From assembly GCA_034766995.1 (NCBI GenBank), contig CM068314.1:37458208-37522207 (forward strand): DNA of 64,000 bases. Direction: 5' to 3'. The notes under the pieces are model-generated. The model was given only the letters and a program-made list of their open reading frames with translations, was not told the origin of the DNA and searched no databases. A program made the position numbers and the translations under genes. Of this stretch, positions 51,348-63,930 are shown in pieces. The DNA comes from Acanthacorydalis orientalis. Taxonomy: Eukaryota; Arthropoda; Insecta; Megaloptera; Corydalidae. Each line of letters opens with the position of its first letter. Position 1 is the first letter of the stretch.

Positions 51348-51911
51348 TATAAATAAATACACTGAATTTTAATACTTAAAATGCAATGTTAGTATAAACA
51401 ATTACAGAAAAATATGTATTTCTTTTTAAAATAAAATAAAATTCTCTTTGGATTTTCTTTTTAATCATTGAATTTAAAATTAAAAATAGGTTAGATTGAT
51501 TCTTTCTTTTGGTAATAATTAAGCTTAATGTTATATTATAATGTAATATTGATTAATAATTCATTAATAACATTAGAAATTTTAAGGTTTCCTGTTTATA
51601 TTAGAAGATCAGTCAAGTGTATTTAGAATAAGTTGCTATTCGATTGTATGATAGGTCTTTTTAGTAATTCTAGGAATAAAAATCGGAATTCATATTGAAT
51701 CTATCAAATTCTATTACAAGAAATTAAGCAAAATATCTATCTAAATATAGAATAGCATTTTATGACAAAAATTCTCTTCAGTTAATTTATTTTCTTAACT
51801 AACATGGAAGATATAATATATATTATATCGTTTGCAACTGATAATCATTCTATTCTCAAAAAAATAATTTAATTCTATGATGTAAATTAAATTTTAAACA
51901 AATTAAAATAT

Positions 51912-51936
<25 letters not shown>
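51912..51936. repeat. (TA)n microsatellite
   Basis: A TA run of about 25 bases. Confidence 0.88.
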
Positions 51937-51942
<6 letters not shown>

Positions 51943-53892
51943 ATGACTATATAATAATATAAACTCAAATAAACCAAGAACATAATTGTTAATTGTAATT
52001 TAATACAATTAAGATTTCACACATAATTTTTCTATAACTTAACGCTCTGTGAATGATAAAATTACTATTGAAATGCGTTTAACTAAAAATCATTTGTTGA
52101 AAATTTTTAATCAGAAAAGTGTTTGTGATTTTTAGGATGAGAAAAATTAATTTGTGAAAAAAATTCAAATTTTTTAAAATATATTCATATGTAACATAAA
52201 TTAATCATTTATGGATATAATAATTAGTTTATTTTGTATCGAACCAGATATAAATGAAATGAATCATTTATTATTTATAATGACCAAATAGATTATTTTT
52301 TTCATTTAGGGTTTATATTCTGTAATATTTTTAAAATATAATGGTTTTCATTAAAAATCTTAATCATTAAACTCACATTCATATATTTGTAGTGTCATCC
52401 ATGATAAATTAAAAATCAAATGAAATGTTTTTAAAAAAAGGCTTTTCAAGATCGACGTTAACTAAATAAAAATATTGACCTGTTTATGAATGACTAAAAA
52501 TGTTTTATCGTAACATTTTTCAATGTAATATTTATTCATTTAGTTCTTATTTAAAGTAATTTATTCCAAAATCCTTTAATTTAAATTCAATTCATAAATT
52601 AAGAAAGAAATTAAATTTCATCTCAATAAAATGTTACATTTTTGCTATAATAAAGTTCTTTATTCAATAAAAGTGTTTGAAATAGTACAAAAATAATATA
52701 GAATTGAAATCATTGCAATATCTTATTAAAATAATATGCAAGTGTATTTTTGTGAATTTAATAATTTATTTCTTTTATTTACCTTTTAATCTAATTTGTG
52801 ACGTGCGTGAGTAAAATTTCCCAAATTATTAACTTTGAAATATCATTTTCTATCTGATATTTCTTGACAATTAATAGATTGAAGGTTAATTTTATTCAAT
52901 GCGAATAGTAAATAATATGGAGTCCATAAATTTACAAAAGAGAATTAATTGCCACGGAACGAGAAAAAATTAGATTTTTCCTTGTTATCAATCATTATTA
53001 CTCTGTCACATATAATGTTTGCAATAACATTTGCTATTAAGTATAAAAATGACGACGAATATCACATTAGTTTAAACTTTCAATTTTTATCTTGTATTAT
53101 GAACATTTATTTTATGTATAAAAGTTGTATAAAATTACAATTTTTATTAGTGACTTTGGTTAAGTGGCAGTCAATAAATTGAAGCACATTTTTGAAAAAC
53201 CTTCTTAATTTATGTTTAGTTTTTTAATCTTAAATCATGTTATTTTTTACAATGAGTGTTTAGGAATTTATAATTATGTTTCAGTAATTCATTTAATTTC
53301 AATCATTTAACACTTTTTATATTAATTTAATAAGAAATGAATTTCATTTGCTAATTTTATGTGAAAATAATTATTTATGATTCGATAAACTAATATAATC
53401 TTGTTCCACGCAAATAAAAAGAAAATATTACATTGTTATTGATTTTTAAAATAATAAATAGTGTATTTCTAACAAATTATGGAAATGTTAATATTAATTA
53501 TTTTAATATATTCACATTGTCATCAATGATATGTTAAAAATCAAATAAAATGTATAATAATTGATACACAAATGATAATAACTTCTTAGTAATAACGCTA
53601 CACATTTGTTCAGTTTTCATTGTAATGAAATAATTTTTTTTTATTATTATTTTTTAATAATTATATAATGTAATTTATAAATGATGTAAATACTTAATGG
53701 CAGTTAACTAAGTAAATTAGGATGCAGTATTTTAATTTAATTATTTTCTTGGGCTTAAGTGCTTAATAAAAGAAATTTATTTAAATATCATAATTTATAG
53801 ATCAAAATAAATTTAATTAGATCATAAGAATTTTTTTAATACTAAAAGTTTATCTAATTATATATTGAATAAAATAAAAAAAGCTGCAAATA

Positions 53893-54995
53893 TTAAGTTG
53901 ATAGAAAAATAATTGCGATTTATGATCTTCAAATTCATATACATTAACTTTATTATTTAAATTAGCACCATTAGAATAAACACATTTTTTCCAATTAATT
54001 ACAAGTTTATTTATTTCGGCGGTGTAAAATTCCGAAGTTCTGTAGTTGATAAAATCTCGAAATACACTTTCAGCAGCTTAGTTGTAAAAGACCTTACCCT
54101 GTCAGAAGTGGTAGAAATGCTTAAACAAGTGATAATCTGTTGGCGGGAAGTCTGGTGCGGGTATTGTGGATAAGGCAATGTTCCATAGCCCAATTCATTC
54201 AATTTTTGAAGGGTCAATCGTGCGACGTGTGATCGTGCATTGTCATGCAGCAGGATTGAACCTTTTCGATTGACCAGTGGAGGGACCAGACGTTGGAGTT
54301 CTTAGTGCATTTTGTCGATTTCTTGACGATAACTCTCTGCTGTAATGGTTTCGCCAGGATTCAAAAAAATGTAGTTAACTATACCGAGCTCACACCACCA
54401 AAGTCACCGTAATATTTTTGATATAATTTTGGTTCCGCGAAATACTTTGGGGCTAAGAGCGGCACACATTTGTCAAGCTTTTTTGATTTTCCTAGCTGTT
54501 TTAAGTGGTTCAGAACTGTTGAATGACTAAAGCCTAACTTTTGTGCAAGCTTTTGAATTGTTGTGCGAGGTTCTCATTCAACTAACGTCTTCAATTTGTC
54601 GTTATGGACTGAAGAAGGATACTCACGACCTTCTTCATCTTCAAGGATCTCGTCGTCAGGGCGAAATTTTTGAAATCACCATTCCACCGTACATTTCGTA
54701 ACAGTACTCACACCGAAATCATAGCTTAATTTACGAGTAGTTTCTGTTGCTTTATTACCCGTTTTGAACTCATACAAAAATTTTGTTCTTATTTGCTTTT
54801 TTCCATCTTTAATTCAATAGCCCAATTTGAAGAAAAATTAATAATAAAACCAAAGTCGATGTTATTAAAATACAGATCGAAAAATTCACTTTAAAATGAT
54901 ATTAACATGAATACGATGAAATGACACTTTAATTGAAAAAAAATAACGACAGAATTCAGAAAACAAAAACCGCAATTATTTTCCTATTAACCTAA
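53893..54995 (-). mobile_element. Defective mariner element, cecropia/Hsmar1-like
   Basis: Both ends are present. The left end at 53893-53921 starts TTAAGTTGATAG, and the right end, read on the minus strand from 54995, starts TTAGGTTAATAG. They match at 25 of 29 positions. TA flanks both sides (53891-53892 and 54996-54997). The element is 1103 bp, shorter than the roughly 1.28 kb of the family. The diverged ends (about 14 percent) and heavily mutated gene mark an old insertion, unlike the intact copy at 962-2255. The TTAGGTT ends and transposase motifs place it near the cecropia-type mariners. Confidence 0.92.
53960..54815 (-). pseudogene. Mariner transposase pseudogene with internal deletion
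   Basis: Read on the minus strand, family motifs appear in order: RTKFLYEFKTGNKATETTRK, FGVSTVTKCTVEW, the linker LGKSKKLDKCVP, then NPGETITAESYRQEIDKMH, VNRKGSILLHDNARSHVA with the second catalytic Asp, LQKLNELGYGTLPYP, PDFPPTDYHLFKHF with the third Asp, and RTSEFYTAEINKL near the end. Stops interrupt it after TVEW, after TLVE and after DKMH. Frame changes occur near the start, between CVP and the NPGE block, and before PDF. The region between CVP and NPGE is much too short, so the segment with the first catalytic Asp (DE(T/N)W) is missing. The protein cannot be catalytic. Confidence 0.9.
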
Positions 54996-54997
54996 TA

Positions 54998-55055
54998 CTC
55001 GTGTGTATTTTTTTCTGAAAAAGTATTATTTGGTAACATTTAGTTAATTTATAAT

Positions 55056-55102
<47 letters not shown>

Positions 55103-56656
55103 GTGTATATTAAAAGTTTATGGACGAAATAACTTATTTACATTTTACATTTTTTTAAAAAAGAGATATTTAATTAATTTTGATATAATAAAATATGATT
55201 TTTTCTCTTTTTAACTTTCGATAATATTCCGGAATTATAAAAGAAAACATATTGTTGAGTCCATAAAAAAGATTTTTTAAATAAATCTGATATTATCATC
55301 TGATAATCTCAAAATTGAAAATGTATCTTTAAGTTGAAGAAATTAATAACTATTTATTCAGAAATTTTTTATTAATGGAACTAACTTGTCAATCGAAGAA
55401 AAAAAAATTTGAAACAATATTCATATAAATATACCTTCACAATATTTATTTATTATTTCTAATAAGGATTAATATACAAATTATGCAGAAATTTTGAAAT
55501 ACTTCATTTTTTAGCATTTTTGAAACTATTTTGATCATTTTTTACAAACTTATAGATCATACTTATTAACAAGAAAGCTAAAATTAAGTGTTTAATGTAT
55601 AGATCTAAGGATCATTGGGTTGTTGATAAGAAACAGATCATTTTTTATTATAATAGTGAATCATTAAAAATTGAAATAACTATATGTAAAAGTGATTATT
55701 TTTTAGAGTAGTCACTAATAAATTTAGTATTATTAACAAAGAACTAAATATTTTATTTTTTAAAAAAAATAAAATATTTAAAATATTTTTTAAAAAAATA
55801 AAATATTACGTGTGTTTTTATTTTATGTTATATATATATATAAGAAAGCGATATATGGGTGTGTTTGTGTGGTAATGTCGAATTTAATTTGATTTTATGT
55901 AAAAATAAAAGTATATGTGATTTATGTGTTCAACATGAAATACTGAAAAAAAATTGTCATATTGTTCTTCAAAGCAGTACTCAGTATTTAATATTATTTT
56001 ACATATTTACTGATATCGTACATAATTTTTTTTCTATTCAGTTAGGTTTTGAATAATTATTATTGTATTAATTATACATCATCGATTACAAGCAAATAAC
56101 GTAAGCTATTATAGAGTATAGATTTTTTAAATTTGTTTTTCGAGTGTAAGTTCGGTGCAAATCTATGAAAATTATGCAAATTAAACAACGAAGATATTGA
56201 CGATAATATCATATATTTGCATTAAAAATAATTTTAGATATGAATAATTATTACATAAATATCGATTGTTTGATTCGAGTTGTTAAATATGTAAATATAT
56301 TTATTTGAAATTATTGATAAACAATTTACAACTATTGTATTAGTTATAATAACAATACAAATCACTGTATTATAATTATTCAATGATTCGTTATTTTTTA
56401 TTAGTAAATATGAATAAGTATATTAAAAGGACATTGACCTTACTGGAAAATATGATTCACTATTTTTATAGATTATGTTTGAATTCAATATATAATGATG
56501 CAATCTCCCTTAATTACCATATTCTGACTCATAAAACACTTAGTTCTTTGCTGCTGTTACTCGAGTCTAGAATAATACTAACGATTTAAGATGCATGCTT
56601 CGTATAAAATGCCCAGAGAATTTTGCAAGTTATATAATATGAAATATTTTCAAGCC
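54998..56656. other. AT-rich non-coding stretch
   Basis: I see no gene. A TA array lies at 55059-55099. Frames at 55859-56056 and 56383-56589 have no family content. Confidence 0.55.
55059..55099. repeat. (TA)n microsatellite
   Basis: A TA run of about 41 bases. Confidence 0.92.
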
Positions 56657-56783
56657 CTAGTCAAAATGGCCTTGGTGGCCATCGGTCAGCAGCGTAACGC
56701 CACTGTTATTTGACCTCGACGCCAGTTCGAACGCGATTCTCGTGACCTTGGCATCGCTAGCGTCTTTCATTTTTTGTTTCCTT
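56657..56783 (-). CDS. Candidate minus-strand terminal coding exon
   Basis: On the minus strand a strong acceptor (TTTCCTCTATCTTTCCATGTAG) ends at 56784. It is followed by an open frame in phase 1 (one base, then codons): RKQKMKDASDAKVTRIAF near the start and GVTLLTDGHQGHFD before the stop TAG at 56657-56659. An ATG lies in frame at 56770. The 127-bp block is sharply richer in G and C than both flanks, with codon-like composition. I recognise no family. No polyadenylation signal is obvious just downstream, and I found no partner exon to the right, so this could also be a conserved non-coding block. Confidence 0.35.
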
Positions 56784-56926
56784 CTACATGGAAAGATAGA
56801 GGAAAATTGGAGTATTAAATTAATTATTCAATTCACAACATTTATTTTATTATGATATTTAATAGAAATACAGGTTTGTGATTACTTTATATGATTAAAA
56901 AATTGTTTATTTAATAATAACAAATT

Positions 56927-56930
56927 TTCA

Positions 56931-56974
<44 letters not shown>

Positions 56975-56978
56975 TGAA
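56927..56978. repeat. Perfect 52-bp palindrome around (TA)n
   Basis: TTCAGTG and CACTGAA arms are placed symmetrically around a 38-base TA run, so the whole 52 bases read the same on both strands. Confidence 0.9.
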
Positions 56979-57434
56979 TATATATACTACTATATATATT
57001 AACTTCCAAATTTTATTAATATTTGAGTAATCTAATAATTATTATATGGACACAAGTATCTAATTATTTTTATTAATCTGAAACAGAACAATTTATTAAA
57101 AATAAAATGGTTGCTTAATTAATATGTAAATAAATATACAATTTATACATATTATGATATAATATTTAAAACTAAATAATATACTATATTATACAAAACT
57201 ATAAGTTATAGAAAAGGTTCTAAAAACTATTTATTTTTTTTAAATTAACTAATTCAGGTACTATTTAAATGTGAGTTCCTTTTTCTGTGAAAGATAAATA
57301 TAATAAAATTTTAAAACAACTAGAACATAACTTACTTTCTAATAACTAATATTTCTGTTAATAGGTTATCATCTTTGTCTAATGAAAATAATTGTTAGAA
57401 TAAAAATTCCTAATCAAACACACATACAGATACA

Positions 57435-57437
57435 TAT

Positions 57438-57474
<37 letters not shown>

Positions 57475-57475
57475 C
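57435..57475. repeat. (CA)n-(TA)n composite microsatellite
   Basis: A CA run followed by a TA run. Confidence 0.9.
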
Positions 57476-58015
57476 ATATAATTAGGACTATTTAATTATA
57501 TTTTCTAACTTTCCAAATAATACGTTTCATATATCATGTAAAAATGCGTCGTTAAATTTCATTAAGGTAATATACAAAATAAATTAAAGCAACTGCAATA
57601 ATATGTAAATAAAATTATCAAATCAGTTTAGATAAGCTAAGAGCTTAAGTTATACAAATGTTTTTGTGTTGTATTTATAGTCATACAACTAAATGTTGCG
57701 TGGGTTTCTCATTAGTGACTGTTATAAATTGTTACAAATAAAAATTTTTTAAATATATTTTCCAATTAGTGGTTCAGATATTATCCATTAATTGTAGATT
57801 TAAAGTTTTTACGGATTATGATTAAAAATTATATTCTCGTGTCAGTATTAAATATAAATTTTACAATAATATTAATATACAATTGTTTTCAAAATAACAT
57901 GAAATATTTTTTATGAAAAACTTCTTTTATTACTATTTTAATCAGAATATTTTAAATAACTTTTTTTATAATATATTCTTATTTAAAAGTGTTAGTGAGA
58001 ATTCGTGTGGTACTA

Positions 58016-58054
<39 letters not shown>
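58016..58054. repeat. (TA)n-(GA)n composite microsatellite
   Basis: A TA run of about 15 bases passes into a GA run of about 24, the only long GA run in the window. Confidence 0.92.
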
Positions 58055-58316
58055 TTAACAGAAAATTAATTTGAATTGATATTCCTCAAAATTATTAATA
58101 TATTTACACTATTAAATACTTCTAAAATCATCCAAAATGTAATTTTCTATAATTATTTTTGCTTATATAATAACTATCTATATTTAGAAAGTAGGACTGT
58201 AATAACTTTATTTAATACTGTCAATTACTTTATTAAATACCAAACTCTACTTTTAAAATTAAGATTTTTTTACAAAAACTTACAAAAGCCTATCTAAACA
58301 ATAACCATAAATGTAT

Positions 58317-58350
58317 ACACACACATATGTATATATATATATATATATGT
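58317..58350. repeat. (CA)n-(TA)n composite microsatellite
   Basis: A short CA run, ATATGT, then a TA run. Confidence 0.88.
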
Positions 58351-58881
58351 AAAATATTTATTATATATAGTTATTTTTAGTGCCAACTTTAATGAATTAT
58401 TATTATTGTAGATGTTATTTTTTTAATAAGCATAAAACATAATAATTCCATCTTTTACTTCAGGTATTTAATGTGGATCTAAACTAAAAACGAATACTAT
58501 TTAAACTGTTTTTACTATTTTTGGTTGATAATAGAACTTCAGTTATTAAATTAAACTTTGATTTTACGATGTCGGCGGTTGAACGTTTTTTTATTTTATA
58601 AACAGTAATTATTGATCTGGAAGTATTTATTCGAGAATTATTCGTAGTAAAGTACTTATTTTGTAGATATTTTCTTAAAAAAATGTAATTAAAATAAATA
58701 ATTGTAAGTAAGAAAATCTAGACAAATGATCGTTTTCTGACTGTATCAATAAATGTTATATAAATTATAAAGTAATTATTTTTCTTGAAAGAAAAAAAAT
58801 TCCCAATGATCCCCTACATTGTACAACGTTATTCTATGCGTTAACGTATATGCTATGTGCCTATATGTATACATGTTGCAG

Positions 58882-58992
58882 ACATTGGACGTGGTGGAGG
58901 TGGTGCAAACGTTTGCATACACTTTCCCCAATTCAGCTACGGCAGTCAATCGCTCAAATACGAGTAAAATATATGATAATGAATGGAAATAA
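58882..58992 (+). CDS. Candidate terminal exon in a complex island
   Basis: After ATGTTGCAG (AG at 58880-58881) the phase-0 frame reads TLDVVEVVQTFAYTFP and continues to a stop at 58990-58992. A second frame, reading IGRGGGGANVCIHFPQFSYG, is also open to a stop near 58965, and the minus strand is open too, so the frame is uncertain. The island (58850-58965) is visibly less AT-rich than its flanks. The pyrimidine tract before the acceptor is weak. It could be a 3' exon of the plus-strand gene, but it lies 27 kb beyond the last supported exon. Confidence 0.22.
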   Translation, partial: TLDVVEVVQTFAYTFPNSATAVNRSNTSKIYDNEWK

Positions 58993-59403
58993 TTTTTGTA
59001 TGTTACAAAGGACTACAAACTACAAATGTAATCAATGTACGAGACATTTTTCTAATAGCAATATTGGTTTCAAGTAACCTTCTAGAAATGTTAATTTATG
59101 AATAATAATAAGTATTATATGTATTTCCATATTATCGTATTCGTTAAAATAATTTTTTATGAGTTTTTAATGCGATGTGGAAAATTTATTGTAGAACTGA
59201 AAATTCTAACGATTCAATAAACAAGAGCTTTTATCATTGAGCTATGGTCAGGCTGGCGAAGTTCATCAAGGTTCCTCAAATCGTTATTTCACAATTAGCC
59301 TATTAATCATTCAAACTAGATTTATTACAGACATTGTTAATGTGTTTCTCTACAAATTATATGTATTTATACTTTTGTTTATCTACTTGTCTATATATGC
59401 ATC

Positions 59404-59422
59404 ATATATATATATATATACA

Positions 59423-59480
<58 letters not shown>
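59404..59480. repeat. (TA)n microsatellite
   Basis: TA runs with a CACATC interruption, 77 bases in all. Confidence 0.9.
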
Positions 59481-59485
<5 letters not shown>

Positions 59486-59787
59486 GAATATATAAAACGA
59501 TTGCAAAATATGTAAATATGTCTAAATGTATAGTATTACCAATTTTTGATTTGAAATTTATCAGATTTTTTTAATTTAGCAGATTGTAGTAGGTAATTAA
59601 AAGATTAGTTTACATTAAAATTTAGTGTTTTATTATTTATTGTTATATTAGATGCATTTGATTTCATAAAATAACTATTAATTTTTAAATAATTGTCAAT
59701 TTAATACTCTAATATTTGATATGAATTTAAAAATCGATTTTTAAAATTTATAAGTTTAATTAATATCATTATTATAAAAATTATTAT

Positions 59788-59812
59788 TGAGCAATATCTC
59801 TCTCTCTCTCTC

Positions 59813-59843
<31 letters not shown>
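59788..59843. repeat. (TC)n-(TA)n composite microsatellite
   Basis: A TC run, ACA, then a TA run. Confidence 0.9.
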
Positions 59844-59848
<5 letters not shown>

Positions 59849-59959
59849 TAAGTGTATAAATTAATTCGTTGTTTTTTTTATAGAAAATGAATGTTTGCGG
59901 ATATAAAGAATATATTTCAATTCCCAAAATATCCCCCACTATTATATATCAATTTGCTC

Positions 59960-60195
59960 AATCTGCCAGGTAATTGACGAAACTTTTGTCAAAAAAAGAT
60001 AGAGGGTTTAGTCAATGACGTCATATTACTTTTTCGGACCTCTTCTACTGTTTTAACATTTTTTGCATGTTTTATGTGTCACAACACTTTCCTCCAAAGA
60101 TGAAAAAATCATTCTTGCGGCTTCGGCAGCATTTTTTTCAATTAGAATGCGGAAAGTGCATAAAGCCTAATATACTTCTTTTCTTACACCATCGT
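59960..60195 (-). pseudogene. Mariner transposase N-terminal relic
   Basis: On the minus strand one frame reads RKEVY, a stop, ALCTFRILIEKNAAEAARM and then SSLEESVVTHKTCKKC. This follows the first helix-turn-helix of mariner transposases, whose usual form is a (F/L)xxGxxAxEAAR helix, then a short linker and (S/R)xRTCxxWF. Beyond CKKC the frame has stops after five to ten codons and the match fades, although a KVSSITWQIEQ string may continue it. No DDE part is seen, and I could not find terminal repeats. It is a third mariner lineage copy, the most decayed of the three. Confidence 0.4.
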
Positions 60196-62772
60196 GTTCA
60201 CTACTGTATTTTTGAGGTTATTCCAACTGCTTGGCCATGATAATTAGTGTTTTTAAATGGTAAGTTTGGCACTTCAAAGTCTTAAAATGAGAAAATATTT
60301 CAATTTAAAACAGAGTTATGATTTATTCAGTATAACGGCACCAAATTATTCTTTACATCTAATACAATTGGTAATATACATATGTTTATATACAAATATG
60401 AAAACAATTCTTAAAACTTGCTGGCACGTTATTGAAAGACTTTGAATTATGGTCTACTAATTTTGACAATTCATTGACAATGATAGGTTATAATTAATTA
60501 CAATATGCTTCAGCAAACCATTAAATAAAACTTATTATTTTTATTAACAGTAAATTTATAATAAAATTTTACATAGTTTTCAGTAAGGCATTTAAAAATG
60601 AAAAACAAGAAAAGTATTATATTTGTATGCGTGTTTGTATTTGTTATGATTCGGTGATATGCGTTGCGCTTAAACAACATGTTTGTTTTATTTTTTCCAC
60701 TTTTAAATAATCATAAATTACAATCTGAAAAACAGAAAGAACTGCGTAAAATATTGAGTTACAAATGTTTCACGTGTCACTGTCTTGATTAATTTTTAAA
60801 AACACATATTAAGTATTCTTTTTATACTTAGTAAGTAATCTTTTAATTTGAGTTCAAAATTAAAATATATTTTAATATATTTAAAATTGTGTCAAACAGT
60901 AAATAAATTAAAATTCAAAACCTAGTTTTATTTTTTATTGCCAATTTTTACATTAGTAATAAAAATATATTAAGGAACAATTTTGATTTCCTTATATAAA
61001 CTGAAAATATAATTAATGTACAATATTTTCTTTCATAGTAGTATATTGAAGAAAATCATTACGATCAGATTAAAAAAAATAGTAATATTATTCAACTTTT
61101 GTTTACTTTATTAACGATATAAATTGAAAAAAATTATATTTTTGTTTTATTTTAAAATTATACTCATTATTTAAATTAATATTTAAGAAACTTCTTTTAA
61201 TTAATAGACGAATCAAATCACTTAACTTTTCATTATAATGATTAAATATTTTAATAAAAAAAAGTGTCTAATGCATTGGAAAAAAGTTGATTCCAATATC
61301 GTTACTTCAATAAATAAGCTTTCACTATTAAATCAGAAATTTAATGCATTCATCAATCATAAATTAGATAATTTTAATGATAAATGAGCTTAGATGAGTG
61401 AGTTTAGATAACATGTGGATCTGTATAATCTTTTGTATGAAAAATATGCCGGTTATTTCGGGAAGTATTCATAAAATATTTAACATGTGAATAGTTTTAT
61501 TTTCATTCGAGAATAAAAGCAGAAATGGTAGATAAATATTAAAAAAAATTTGTAAGGGGGAAAGAAATGAAAATATTTTTTTCAGTTATACAATTTGAAA
61601 CTTATATATATATATTTAGATCTGGGTGTTGTTTTTATGTTATATTTAAATGAATTTGTACTACAATTTTTGTAAAAAATAATTTTAAGCCAAAAAAATA
61701 CTATGTTTTCCAATATTTATATTCTTTTTTGTTAATTTCATTATATTTTCATAAAATATCGTTTAAGAAAGCAAAAAATAGAAAAGTAAATATTTTTACA
61801 ACTAATAATGTTTTAAATGAATTTGAAGTTTAATTTTTATTGCAATCTTTAACAAATATCCTTCATATGTATATTTTATCGTGACATTGTTTCAATATCT
61901 TCATACATTCTTTTTTGTTTTATAAACATGTTAAATATAAAAAAATAAAAACGTACTGTAAGCTGCGTAGGTTCTTTTTAATTACTTGATGCCTGATATT
62001 TTTTCTGTGTTTTTAGGTTAATGATATTTAATATCAAGAAATAAACTAAATAACAAACGTGCATCACAAAAATGCAAGATAATGTGATATACTTAAAATA
62101 TACTTACATCAAACCTTGACAGGTCACCCTAATCGTTGCAGATGTATTTAATAACTTTTATATTAGCATTTGTCCTTCATAGCAAATTTACCCAATCTTG
62201 GGCGTGCAACTTGTACAGAAAATCTGAATTGTTAATTACATATTCCATACAAATAAATATAGACAAAAGTATGAGCTGTTACAAATTAGCATTTATATTT
62301 CTTGCGGTGTTTTTAATTTCCTCTTGTAAAACCCGGTGATTTCTTTCATATTTTTAGTTATCAAATTGAGTCGATACGCATAATTATTATTTAGAATTTT
62401 CGATATGTATTTAAAAAAAATTGTGTAGGATGTAAATAATAAACAGGTTAATTAAATAATAATAATTTTGCCCCATTTTCATTTTTTCATTTAATTTATC
62501 AATTTATATATCTTTTTGCAATTTACATATCTTATTATAAAATATGTAAATTATAATAAATCACATTTATTGACTTTCAGCCTATAAATGGTATAATAAT
62601 AAATATTAAATATAATATTTATTTCATATTTCAACGAGATTCAGTACTTTACATTAAAGAAATATAAACATTTTCTATGATCATAAAATAAAATATTTTA
62701 AATTAACTTGCCTTAATGATTAATGTTTCATATTTCTACATTAATTTCCAAATAAATAGTACTTCGGAGTGC

Positions 62773-62797
62773 ATATATATATATATATATATATATT
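62773..62797. repeat. (TA)n microsatellite
   Basis: A TA run of about 25 bases. Confidence 0.88.
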
Positions 62798-63193
62798 ATA
62801 TTTACATATATAGTATTTTTTTATAGTTATACATTTTTTCATTAATAATGTATGAAAATATTAAATAGATTAAGGTCGTCCTAGGTAGAATATAAAAATA
62901 TATAAAATAGTAAGTCTTAATATAAACACACATATAAATACTATTATGATTAAAGGTTTAGATAAATGGTAATATATTTTTGAATTTAATTTTTAAATAG
63001 AAAAATTACGCACATGTTTCGAAGATAAATTGTAATTGAAACATTAATATTCTATACCAATATTTTATTCAGATTGAAACTTTACACGATATTGTTTTAT
63101 TTTGTCCTTAATATACCTTTTACATAATTATTCAGAATAAATTACAATAAAAAATTATATATACGTACATATGTGTGTGTACAGAAATATGTT

Positions 63194-63198
<5 letters not shown>

Positions 63199-63234
<36 letters not shown>
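63199..63234. repeat. (TA)n microsatellite
   Basis: A TA run of about 36 bases. Confidence 0.9.
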
Positions 63235-63237
<3 letters not shown>

Positions 63238-63814
63238 TAAAAATATATATTTCTACTAAATTGCATATATTTGAATATTAATGTGTATAAAGAACACTTT
63301 TTATGTTACAAATTTTAAATAATGTTTCAAGATTAGTATTATTTGGTGTGAAATATGAATAGAAAGAATAACGTGAAAGAGAAACTTGCATGACATACAA
63401 ACACATATGAAAATTTACATTTATAAAAAAACATACTCTTATGTATATATATATCTAATTTTGAATGAACACTTGAAAAGTGAAAGTGATAATAGAAAAT
63501 TCAAAAGTTTGTTAACTTATTTTAAATTTGATAAGAAGCAAACAGTGTTGCTTTTATTTTTTAGATTTATATTCTTCAGTAAACTTGATTCAAGTCAACA
63601 GTTCTTTGAATTTTGTTATATGTTTTATATATTCTTTCAAACACCTATTAAATCAAGTATTCGTAATCAAATGTTTAAAATCAAATATTTTTTATTCAAG
63701 AATATGTTGGCATGTTTGTATAAAAATATTTCATTTTTATATAAGTACGTATTTCTCTATAGTTTCATTAATTTGACGAAAATTTAACTCTATCCTTAAC
63801 TCTTAAATTAATCA

Positions 63815-63816
<2 letters not shown>

Positions 63817-63853
<37 letters not shown>

Positions 63854-63930
63854 TATATTATATATAATAATATATTATATATATAATATAATATTATATA
63901 TATATATATATATATAATATTATATATATA
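63817..63930. repeat. Complex TA-rich palindromic repeat
   Basis: TA runs alternate with AATATTATAT and ATTAATTATATT blocks over 114 bases of pure A and T, with many self-complementary stretches. Confidence 0.85.

Larger units (their letters stand above)
51086..53890. other. AT-rich non-coding stretch
   Basis: I see no gene. TA arrays occur at 51300-51344 and 51912-51936. The frame 52949-53182 has no recognisable content. Confidence 0.55.
56784..58849. other. AT-rich non-coding stretch
   Basis: I see no gene. It contains the 52-bp palindrome and the composite microsatellites listed separately. Confidence 0.55.
58993..59959. other. AT-rich non-coding stretch
   Basis: I see no gene. TA arrays lie at 59404-59480 and 59816-59843. 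Confidence 0.55.

Noticed and set aside
56705..56735. AGTTCGAACG string resembling a tRNA T-loop
   Set aside because: No cloverleaf or acceptor stem can be formed around it.
62136..62339. Frame with a signal-peptide-like start after TTGCAG
   Set aside because: It lacks a pyrimidine tract, later residues look random, and a second hydrophobic block near its end is unlike a secreted peptide.
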